Notes under the pieces: model-generated
The model's input: the letters and a program-made list of their open reading frames with translations, nothing else
Databases searched by the model: none
Told to the model about the DNA's origin: nothing
Position numbers and translations under genes: made by a program
In this document: in pieces, positions 1-4,774 of the stretch
How positions within the stretch are numbered: position 1 is the first letter of the stretch
Layout: each line of letters starts with the position of its first letter
Assembly (NCBI GenBank): GCA_003669255.1
Contig: QWPO01000085.1
Location: 1-6,038, forward strand
Origin: Planctomycetota bacterium
Lineage (GTDB): Bacteria; Planctomycetota; Planctomycetia; Pirellulales; UBA1268
Direction of reading: 5' to 3'
DNA length: 6,038 nt

Positions 1-336
1 ATTAGGGCGGTGGGGTAAAAGGCGCACCAAAAAATACGGGTAGTCTCACGACCGCCACGCGCGTTTTTCCAGAATCGCTATCGTTTTTGGGGCAGGCTGT
101 TTGCAGTCTGTCGGGGCGCTGCTGAACGCGGCACAGCGCACCGTATCGGTTTGGTTTAAGGATTTTGCCCTCCTGACGCTGCCCCCAACTTGGTACCAGC
201 CGGGTTGTTAGCCATGCAGGGCCGATAGCCCAAGGCACTGTGCGGTCGGATCGTGCTGGTGTGCTGCTGCCACCGCACGAAAGAGCACCTTGGCCTCGAG
301 CAGCGTGTCAAACGCTTGCCGCTAGAGGGGGGCAGG
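1..336. other. Gene-poor left flank; no defensible gene
   Basis: No gene can be supported in these bases, which lie beyond the 3' end of the MFS gene. One minus-strand reading frame is open from a GTG at 238 to a TAA at 2-4 (78 codons). It has no Shine-Dalgarno sequence and no family I recognise. Its codons lack the strong G/C third-position bias of neighbouring genes, and homopolymer runs (A6 near 30, T5 near 65 and 84) make the left 100 bases locally AT-richer than the rest. A plus-strand frame is also open from about 44 to 211 but has no good start. The only clear structure is the hairpin at 240-279, described separately. The stretch could be non-coding, a decayed gene, or the edge of an element outside the window. 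Confidence 0.5.
240..279. other. Hairpin with two competing stems downstream of the MFS gene
   Basis: Arms CGTGC (252-256) and GCACG (275-279) pair, continued by GGTG (258-261) with CACC (271-274). T257 is bulged and the loop is nine bases. The right arm can instead pair with an earlier copy: GTGCGGT (240-246) is the exact reverse complement of ACCGCAC (272-278), so the two folds exclude each other. The structure begins about 58 bases past the MFS stop in that gene's transcription direction, where a 3'-end hairpin would be expected. No T-run follows on either strand, so it is not a canonical intrinsic terminator. Its role is inferred from position only. Confidence 0.3.
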
Positions 337-1578
337 TCAAGGCCGGACGCGGCCGGCGACCCAGAGGCTCGTGAGCGTCACTGCGACGGCGAGGATGCCG
401 ACGGTTCCAAAATAACGCAGGGGTTCGCCGGCACCCCCCTCCAAAATCAGCCCACCACACACGGTGCCGAGGCCGCTGGCGATGTGCTGCACCGACGAAT
501 TGACCGACATGAAGCCACCGCGCCGTCGGGGCTCAATGCTGGCCGTGATCAGTGATATGGAGGACACCAACCGCCCCGCGTTGCTCGCCATCAACACCGC
601 TGCCACCGGGGCCGCCACGGCAAGCCCCACGGACGGAAGGTGAGTGACCACGAGCGTCATCACGGCCGCCAGCGACACCGCGCAACGAAACACGGGCAGG
701 GCACCATAGCGATCGATGAGCCGGCCCACGAGCGGAGTGCTCACGAGCGTGAGCAAGCCCCCGGCCACGAAGACGACGGGCAACTGGGCTTCCGTGACAC
801 CCGCGTTGCTCACGTAGGAGGCGCTGATATAGGGAATCACGGAAAATGCACCGAACATCAGGATGGCGGTGAGGGCCAAGGCAGGCCGATGGGAGGGATA
901 CGTGAGCGTGTCCAGCAACTGGGCCAGGGGACGTCGTCGCGTCCCGCCAAGGTGGCCGGTCAGCGGCGGCATCGTCCACGCGGCCATGCCCAATAGCGGC
1001 AGCCCCAGCGCCGCGAGCACGAGGAACGGCACTCCCCAGCCGTAGCGGTTTCCCAGCGCTATCCCACTGGGTACGCCCACTACCGAGGCCACAGCGAACG
1101 CCGACATCAGCAAGCCGGTCGCCCGACCGCGCCGCTCCTCGGGAAACACGTCCGCCACGATGGCATACGACAAACCGCCCAACACTCCGCCAAACGCGCC
1201 CGTCAGACACCGGGCCGCGACCAGCAGTTGGTAATTCGGCGCCAAGCCGCAGGCCAGGGTGCCCAGCAGCAGTCCGGCTGAAAGCACGATGTAGGCCGAC
1301 CTGCGTCCCACGCGGTCGAGCACCGCCGCTGCCGCAAAGCCGGCGCACCCAGCCGCGAACGTGTAGGCCGAGACGACCCAGCTGAACTGCACGGTGTCGA
1401 TGCCCAGGGTGTCGAACAGGAGCGGCCCCAGGGGCATCACGATCATGAAATCGACGGTGCTGATGAACTGCATCGCCGCGAGCGTGAACAAGATCAGCCC
1501 CGCGCGGTCCACGCCACTCCCTTCCGGGAGGGCTGGCTCAGCTGCGGAGATTGGGGCCACAGTGCTGCTCGCTTTCAC
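337..1578 (-). CDS. MFS transporter, DHA1/AraJ-like drug or metabolite exporter
   Basis: This is a 413-residue inner-membrane major facilitator protein with about twelve hydrophobic helices, the usual length for 12-TM drug:proton antiporters. TM1 carries DFMIVMPLGP (43-52), a signature I associate with a COG2814 (AraJ-like) efflux branch. The loop between TM2 and TM3 has motif A as LDRVGRR (87-93), with its second-half echo GRLIDRYG (285-292) between TM8 and TM9. TM5 has a motif C-like GVPSGIALG (168-176). RGGFMSVNSSVQ (353-364) fits the conserved loop before TM11. The substrate cannot be read from sequence; efflux is inferred from family. The longest start is a GTG at 1578 without a clear Shine-Dalgarno sequence. 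A second GTG at codon 23 (1510-1512) follows an AAGGGAG-type site and would give 391 residues with TM1 close to the N-terminus. Transcription is divergent from the ligase remnant, with roughly 110 bases between them. Confidence 0.88.
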   Translation of the reverse strand: MKASSTVAPISAAEPALPEGSGVDRAGLILFTLAAMQFISTVDFMIVMPLGPLLFDTLGIDTVQFSWVVSAYTFAAGCAGFAAAAVLDRVGRRSAYIVLSAGLLLGTLACGLAPNYQLLVAARCLTGAFGGVLGGLSYAIVADVFPEERRGRATGLLMSAFAVASVVGVPSGIALGNRYGWGVPFLVLAALGLPLLGMAAWTMPPLTGHLGGTRRRPLAQLLDTLTYPSHRPALALTAILMFGAFSVIPYISASYVSNAGVTEAQLPVVFVAGGLLTLVSTPLVGRLIDRYGALPVFRCAVSLAAVMTLVVTHLPSVGLAVAAPVAAVLMASNAGRLVSSISLITASIEPRRRGGFMSVNSSVQHIASGLGTVCGGLILEGGAGEPLRYFGTVGILAVAVTLTSLWVAGRVRP

Positions 1579-1607
1579 CGCAGGGGCGCCGCGGGAATCG
1601 GAGGCAT
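1575..1607 (-). promoter_or_regulatory. Possible 10-codon leader ORF overlapping the MFS start
   Basis: On the minus strand an ATG at 1605-1607 opens a ten-codon frame (MPPIPAAPLR). Its TGA (1575-1577) overlaps the GTG start of the MFS gene as GTGA. A weak purine-rich stretch (AGGGCGAAG) precedes the ATG, whereas the MFS GTG has no clear ribosome site of its own. Translational coupling is conceivable, but a frame this short occurs easily by chance. If the MFS really starts at codon 23, the overlap is meaningless. Confidence 0.15.
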
Positions 1608-1714
1608 CTTCGCCCTGCCGGCCGAAGGGAGGCTAGCAGACCCCTCACATCGCCCTCAACACCATCGCAGACTCTGGTACAAGGATTGTCTTCGCACGCG
1701 AAACAGGATCACCC

Positions 1715-2123
1715 ATGACGTTGGCTGCCATGCTCGACGATGCGGCGGCGAGATCGCCACACGCCGTCGCGATCCACACCTCCGCCGGGTCGCTTTCGTA
1801 TGCCGAGCTTGCTCAGATCGGGCTGGCTCGACACAGAGGACCTGGCCTCGACCGACGAAGATGGATTCCTCTGGTTCGCGGGCAGGTAGAAGGACATGAT
1901 CTCGCGCGGGGGGTTTAAGGTGGCCCCGGCGATGGTGGAGGACGCGATCCGCTCGCATCCCGACGTGGCGACCGCCGCGGTGGTGGGGGCCTCGGATGAA
2001 CGCGAGGGGCAGGTGCCCGTCAGCTTTTTTCGCGTCGACCACTGGCCACTCACAGCCCAGGGCAAACTCGACCGCGCTCGGTTGGTGTGGATGGCCGACT
2101 TCGGCGACGGCCGGGAACTCTGA
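1715..2123 (+). pseudogene. AMP-forming acyl-CoA synthetase/ligase remnant
   Basis: This is the broken relic of an adenylate-forming enzyme (PF00501/PF13193; normally about 450-550 residues) that activates a carboxylic acid as acyl-AMP. An AGGA site (1705-1708) precedes ATG 1715. The first 33 or so codons read like a family N-terminus, ending in SLSYAELA. Near 1811-1824 the similarity jumps to the C-terminal end in a different frame: GWLDTEDL, then DEDGFLWFAGR, corresponding to the A7/A8 region. A TAG at 1887-1889 stands where an amino acid, often Lys, is expected. After it come KDMISRGGFKVAPAMVED and SHPDVATAAVVGASDE. About 35 further residues seem missing near 2031-2046, and TAQGKLDR follows with the usual catalytic Lys (codon 2064-2066). 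The whole ATP-binding core (A3-A6) is absent, so it cannot be an active ligase. The surviving pieces are easily recognised, suggesting recent decay. Confidence 0.85.
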
Positions 2124-2206
2124 GACAGTTTGTCGCGACGAATGACAGTTCACGCGAGTCAACCATGTTCTCGCGTAGAATACGAAAGCATCCCGAAGGA
2201 GATGCG

Positions 2207-2235
2207 TTGACACACAACGTGCACGTTTGTATAGT
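2207..2235 (+). promoter_or_regulatory. Sigma70-type promoter of the toxin-antitoxin operon
   Basis: TTGACA (2207-2212) matches the -35 consensus exactly. It is separated by 17 bases from TATAGT (2230-2235), which matches five of six -10 positions. Transcription would start near 2242, giving a leader of about 20 bases before the antitoxin ATG at 2262, just long enough to hold the GGAGG. This is the clearest promoter in the window. Its spacer contains the palindrome described separately. Confidence 0.75.
2216..2227. promoter_or_regulatory. Palindromic operator in the TA promoter spacer
   Basis: AACGTGCACGTT is a perfect 12-base palindrome centred between 2221 and 2222, entirely within the -35/-10 spacer. 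A third copy of its half-site, ACGTG, lies at 2236-2240 just after the -10 box. Together with CACGT (2222-2226) it forms a second inverted repeat with a nine-base gap. Type II antitoxins or antitoxin-toxin complexes commonly repress their own promoter by binding such dyads. That this one is the operator is inferred from position and symmetry. Confidence 0.55.
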
Positions 2236-2248
2236 ACGTGAAAACCAC

Positions 2249-2253
2249 GGAGG
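2249..2253 (+). promoter_or_regulatory. Shine-Dalgarno deciding the antitoxin start
   Basis: GGAGG lies eight bases before ATG 2262. It selects that ATG over the in-frame GTG at 2238, which overlaps the expected transcription start and has no ribosome site. Confidence 0.8.
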
Positions 2254-2261
2254 TTGGAAAT

Positions 2262-2516
2262 ATGAGCACCATCGACGCACTACTCGCGGATGCGGCACAA
2301 CTTCCCGTCGCGGATCGTCTCGAGTTGATCGATGCCCTCTGGGACACGTTTCCAGATGACGCGCTGCCACCGCTGTCGGATGAGTGGATAGCTGAGATCC
2401 GACGTCGATCGGCCGAACTTTCTGCCGGCACCGCGAAGACCATTCCCTGGGAAGTCGTTCGGCGCGAGGCCTTGGTCAGGCACTGCAAGGCTCCGCAGAG
2501 CAATCGGGAAGAATGA
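2262..2516 (+). CDS. Type II antitoxin, putative addiction module component (PF09720/TIGR02574)
   Basis: This 84-residue protein has the small-antitoxin pattern of the PF09720 family: a helical N-terminus with LPVADRLELIDALWDTF (14-30), then LSDEW (38-42), an arginine-rich RRRSAELSAG (47-56) and a C-terminal IPWEVVRRE (61-69). The Pro-Trp and the invariant-looking Trp27 are typical. It should bind and neutralise the ParE-like toxin encoded immediately downstream and be degraded faster than the toxin. The last four bases of the gene (ATGA) contain the toxin start, so the two are translationally coupled. A near-consensus promoter with a palindromic operator precedes it, consistent with autoregulation. 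The length is normal and nothing is missing. Function rests on family pattern and gene order, not on a database search. Confidence 0.88.
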   Translation: MSTIDALLADAAQLPVADRLELIDALWDTFPDDALPPLSDEWIAEIRRRSAELSAGTAKTIPWEVVRREALVRHCKAPQSNREE

Positions 2517-2812
2517 TGACGGAAGTGGAGTTTCTCGCTGGCGCGAGGGCGGACTTCGATGCCGCCTTCGACTGGTACTCTGCGAGAAGCGAATCTGCTG
2601 CGAAACGCTTCATTGAAGAGGTACAGGCCTCTCTTGATCGGATCGCACTCGATCCGGAAAGGTTTGCCCATCTGGACGATGTTTTTCGGCAGGGACGCAT
2701 GAAGCGGTTTCCGTACCGCATCATTTGCCAGCACGCAGGAAATCGAATCACGGTCATGGCGATCGCCCACCACAGCCGAAGACCAGAGTATTGGCGGCGC
2801 ACGGCCGAGTGA
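2513..2812 (+). CDS. ParE/RelE-family toxin (PF05016)
   Basis: This is a complete 99-residue RelE/ParE-superfamily toxin. The N-terminal part has the two-helix pattern ARADFDAAFDWYSARSES (11-28), followed by AAKRFIEEVQASLDRIALDPERF (29-51). The C-terminal sheet carries MKRFPYRIICQ (63-73) and VMAIAHHSRRPEYWRR (81-96), a very characteristic ending for the toxins paired with PF09720 antitoxins. ParE members poison DNA gyrase and RelE members cleave ribosome-bound mRNA; sequence alone does not decide which applies. The start could be ATG 2513-2515, which overlaps the antitoxin stop by four bases, or the adjacent ATG 2516-2518. Either keeps tight coupling. Downstream the coiled-coil gene is convergent, so the operon ends here. 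No disabling change is visible, so the pair is probably functional. Confidence 0.88.
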   Translation: MMTEVEFLAGARADFDAAFDWYSARSESAAKRFIEEVQASLDRIALDPERFAHLDDVFRQGRMKRFPYRIICQHAGNRITVMAIAHHSRRPEYWRRTAE

Positions 2813-2822
2813 CACGGTGTCA
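2810..2822. repeat. Short dyad over the toxin stop codon
   Basis: TGACAC (2810-2815) and GTGTCA (2817-2822) are perfect inverted copies around one central G, and the left arm contains the toxin TGA. As a hairpin it would have only five pairs with a three-base loop and no following T-run, so a terminator is unlikely. It may be a protein-binding dyad or chance. Confidence 0.2.
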
Positions 2823-2865
2823 TCGTATCCAGCGGCACCGCGCCAACGAAGCCGTCGTCGCCTAT

Positions 2866-3303
2866 TCAGAATTCTTTCCCGGCGTCTTGGAGCGCCTTTC
2901 GCACATCGTCCCACGCGGCCTGCGCACCCTTCTCCATGTGCCCCCACGCCTCGCCAGTGGATTTGCGAACCTCATCCAACTTGTCGCGGGCTACCTGCTG
3001 CTTGGCCTCGAGGTCAGCCATCTTCTCTGCCCAGCGTGCCTTGGCCTCATCCTTCAGGGCGTGGCCTTTTTCATGCAGCCTATCAATTTCCTTCTCCATT
3101 TCTGCGAGGCTAGCCTTGAGCCGCATCTCGAAATCTTCCTTGGCCTGCGCGGCAGCGCGTGCGGAGGTGTCGACAGCCTTTTCCGCGTCGTGACGGACAT
3201 CCTCGGTCGTGACTTTGCGCACCGTGTGCTTGACCGGTGCCTCCATACAGCCATTGCAGGGCACAAGAACCGCTGCACCGAGCAGCCACCAAGAGCGGGT
3301 CAT
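2866..3303 (-). CDS. Membrane-anchored or secreted coiled-coil protein, possible lipoprotein
   Basis: This 145-residue protein has a short N-terminal signal: TRS, a hydrophobic stretch at 5-15, then CNGC (16-19). Cys19 could be a lipidated cysteine, but the residue at -3 is Cys rather than Leu, so the lipobox is atypical and lipidation is uncertain. Residues 38-143 are almost entirely charged and helical, rich in Ala, Lys, Glu and Asp, with no predicted fold breaks: a long amphipathic helix or coiled coil. The end has regularly placed tryptophans (91, 120, 131), with GEAW and AQAAW eleven residues apart. I recall short coiled-coil proteins of unknown function with a similar Trp-Gly-Ala-Trp tail, but I cannot name a family. 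It probably sits in the periplasm. GAGGTG at 3309-3314 supports the ATG start. The gene is convergent with the toxin, 53 bases apart. Confidence 0.75.
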   Translation of the reverse strand: MTRSWWLLGAAVLVPCNGCMEAPVKHTVRKVTTEDVRHDAEKAVDTSARAAAQAKEDFEMRLKASLAEMEKEIDRLHEKGHALKDEAKARWAEKMADLEAKQQVARDKLDEVRKSTGEAWGHMEKGAQAAWDDVRKALQDAGKEF

Positions 3304-3308
3304 GGGCT

Positions 3309-3314
3309 CACCTC
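3309..3314 (-). promoter_or_regulatory. Shine-Dalgarno of the coiled-coil gene
   Basis: Read on the minus strand, GAGGTG lies five bases before the ATG at 3301-3303. It is a strong match and fixes the start so that the hydrophobic signal segment is N-terminal. Confidence 0.65.
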
Positions 3315-3384
3315 ATGTAGGACGACGAAAATGGTGTCCGTGCGAGTCGCGTCTGAATGGACCCGCTGATAAGCAGCCGGCATC

Positions 3385-3603
3385 ATGCGACTGAACGATA
3401 GCGACGGCCTCGCCGAAACCGCGACGCGCGATTCTCAGAGCGGATTTCAAACGAGTGGCATGCCGGACACTTACTGCACATCGCGGCGAAAAAGCGCCGA
3501 AAGTATCTGTACCCGGTCGCATTCGCTGAAACGCGGATTATTAGTTGGCCTGATTCTGCTCATCCTGCTGATCCTTGCCTTACTGGGGCGTTTACCGCTG
3601 TGA
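3385..3603 (+). CDS. Possible small single-pass membrane protein
   Basis: An open frame of 72 codons ends in a very hydrophobic tail, LLVGLILLILLILALLG (52-68), preceded by basic LKR and followed by RLPL and the stop. This fits one transmembrane helix. By eye the tail resembles the Leu/Ile-rich C-terminus of DUF3309-type small membrane proteins, though the N-terminal half does not. ATG 3385 has no ribosome site. An internal ATG at 3460-3462 would give 47 residues, also without a good site. The N-terminal part (Ser, Thr, Arg and Cys-rich) looks like uncoded sequence, so the frame may be an old gene end or an accident. It is convergent with the dehydrogenase gene, 55 bases away. With this frame rejected, 3304-3658 would hold nothing I recognise. 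Confidence 0.35.
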   Translation: MRLNDSDGLAETATRDSQSGFQTSGMPDTYCTSRRKSAESICTRSHSLKRGLLVGLILLILLILALLGRLPL

Positions 3604-3658
3604 GCAGCCAGCGGCCAACCCGCCAAGGTGGTAGCCGTCGGTGCCCACGCAGGATTGG

Positions 3659-4540
3659 TCAGGCTTTCTTTGACGGAACCGCACTTCCGACCGGCACATG
3701 CCGGAATGCGGCGGACGAATCCATCGCTGACTCGCCACGGGCGATTGCCGCGTCGTATTGAGCCGCCACTGTTGGCATGACGACCAGCGGGCAGCCGTGC
3801 TCCGCCGCCTCATCCACCATCAGCCGGACATCCTTCCGAGCCATGCTGACGGTGAACGAAGCCGGCTCGAATGGGCCTTCGGCCACCTTCGCAAATCTGG
3901 CCGGAAAGAACTGGCCCGGATTGAACTGCTCAAACATCCGCGCTGCATCCTGCGGATCGACGCCGGTCGCGTCTGCCAGCCGCACGATGTCGCCCGCCAA
4001 TGCCGACATCCCCAGAAACGCCAGATTGCCGAAGAGTTTGAATGCCGCCGCCCGCTCCGGCTGCGGCCCAAGCTGGACCACCTTGCCGGTCATCCGCTCG
4101 AGTTCCGGCAGCACCCTTGCACATTGATCGGGGTCTCCAGACAGGAGCATCACGCCAGTGCCCTCGGCCGCATTGACCGGCCCCATGAACACTGGTGCGT
4201 GAAGATACACCCGTCCCCTTCCCGCCCAGCGTCGGGCACGCTCACCAGTCGCACTCGGCGTGGTCGTCGTGTGGTCGATGATCCAGCACGATGCGGGAAT
4301 GACCTCGGTGAGCGGCTCGAGCACCGCCTCGACAGAAGCGTCGTCAGCCAGCGACAGATGAACTCGCTCGACACCCGCCACCGCATCGGCGGACGCCGCA
4401 AACGCCTTAACGCCATGGGCCTCGAGCGCCTTCGCCGACGCTGGCGAGCGGTTCCACACGTGCACCGTGTGCCCCTGTGATAGCAGCCGACGAACGAAGC
4501 CGCTGCCCATTAAGCCAGTGCCGAGAAACGCGATCTTCAT
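3659..4540 (-). CDS. NAD(P)-dependent beta-hydroxyacid dehydrogenase-type oxidoreductase
   Basis: This is a 293-residue cytosolic enzyme of the 3-hydroxyisobutyrate dehydrogenase/6-phosphogluconate dehydrogenase-like family (PF03446 plus PF14833), of typical length. The N-terminal Rossmann fold opens with GTGLMG (7-12). Asn30-Arg31 after the second strand suggests NADP rather than NAD. DHTTTTPSAT (89-98) takes the place of the family's D-x-S-T substrate loop. The expected catalytic Lys and its helper Asn are present in FKLFGN (Lys168, Asn172), and KD (236-237) matches the C-terminal conserved pair. The usual D-A-P-V-S-G-G loop reads HAPVFMGP (114-121), so the substrate pocket differs from classical members. 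The substrate is unknown. The start at 4540 is chosen over an in-frame start 24 codons upstream because it has an AAGGGG site and places the Rossmann motif at the N-terminus. No partner gene adjoins it, and the 5' flank holds a PIN-toxin remnant. Confidence 0.88.
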   Translation of the reverse strand: MKIAFLGTGLMGSGFVRRLLSQGHTVHVWNRSPASAKALEAHGVKAFAASADAVAGVERVHLSLADDASVEAVLEPLTEVIPASCWIIDHTTTTPSATGERARRWAGRGRVYLHAPVFMGPVNAAEGTGVMLLSGDPDQCARVLPELERMTGKVVQLGPQPERAAAFKLFGNLAFLGMSALAGDIVRLADATGVDPQDAARMFEQFNPGQFFPARFAKVAEGPFEPASFTVSMARKDVRLMVDEAAEHGCPLVVMPTVAAQYDAAIARGESAMDSSAAFRHVPVGSAVPSKKA

Positions 4541-4547
4541 GGATTGA

Positions 4548-4553
4548 CCCCTT
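4548..4553 (-). promoter_or_regulatory. Shine-Dalgarno deciding the dehydrogenase start
   Basis: On the minus strand AAGGGG ends seven bases before ATG 4540. The upstream alternative start at 4612 would run through the PIN-remnant region and add 24 residues ahead of the Rossmann fold, which the family does not have. Confidence 0.6.
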
Positions 4554-4565
4554 GGGATAACATGC

Positions 4566-4649
4566 TTAGTGGCGAGGCGGGCCTTCCCACAAAAGCCCCG
4601 CGATAACGACATTCGTATCCGACACTGCGACGATCGGCCACACCGGCAT
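4566..4649 (-). pseudogene. 5' remnant of a PIN-domain toxin gene
   Basis: From ATG 4647-4649 the minus strand encodes 27 residues that include IVAVSDTNVVIAGLLWEGPP. This is the characteristic first strand and helix of PIN-domain ribonuclease toxins of the COG1569 type, where D-T-N supplies the first metal-binding Asp (codon 4617-4619) and G-P-P-R precedes the second helix. A TAA at 4566-4568 stops it immediately after PPRH. Complete toxins run to about 130-145 residues, so three later acidic residues and most of the fold are gone. No other frame downstream resumes the similarity, and the dehydrogenase ribosome site follows 13 bases beyond the stop. No antitoxin gene is visible upstream. The remnant cannot be an active nuclease. 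The similarity is short, but the motif is distinctive. Confidence 0.6.
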
Positions 4650-4695
4650 CGCGAACATCATCCGACCCGCCGCAATCAACGTCGCGGAGACGACT

Positions 4696-4726
4696 GGGCT
4701 ATGACGCCCGACGGCGTTTGCCGCCG
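4696..4726 (-). terminator. Paired small hairpins after the porin gene (weak terminator candidate)
   Basis: About 50 bases past the porin stop in its direction of transcription are two small stems: CGGCG/CGCCG (4712-4716 with 4722-4726, five-base loop) and GGGC/GCCC (4696-4699 with 4706-4709). Neither is followed by a T-run on the minus strand, so intrinsic termination is doubtful. They are simply the only structures where a porin 3' end should lie. Confidence 0.2.
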
Positions 4727-4774
4727 CCCTTACGGTCAGCCGCTGCCGGTCCGGATCGCGGCCTGCGCACTCGG

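Noticed and set aside
2..238. 78-codon minus-strand frame in the left flank as a gene
   Set aside because: GTG start without ribosome site, no recognised motif, and codon third positions unlike the high-GC genes nearby; kept only as a remark in the flank entry.
533..1348. Long minus-strand frame inside the MFS gene
   Set aside because: It is a shifted-frame shadow: the MFS reading has twelve helices and family motifs, while this one is Arg/Gly-rich with no pattern.
2142..2210. 22-codon plus-strand ORF just upstream of the TA promoter as a leader peptide
   Set aside because: No ribosome site, its stop lies inside the -35 box and it is upstream of the operon transcription start, so it would not be on the TA mRNA.
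1656..2213. 185-codon minus-strand frame opposite the ligase remnant
   Set aside because: The plus strand carries clear adenylate-forming motifs in the same bases; the antisense product is Arg/His-rich with no recognisable domain.
75..3404. Shared 11-mer AACGATAGCGA (minus 75-85 and plus 3394-3404) as a dispersed repeat
   Set aside because: Several such 11-base matches are expected by chance in 6 kb on two strands, and the match does not extend beyond the 11 bases.
4541..4612. 24-residue N-terminal extension of the dehydrogenase
   Set aside because: The family starts at the Rossmann strand, ATG 4540 has its own ribosome site, and the extension overlaps the PIN remnant in another frame.
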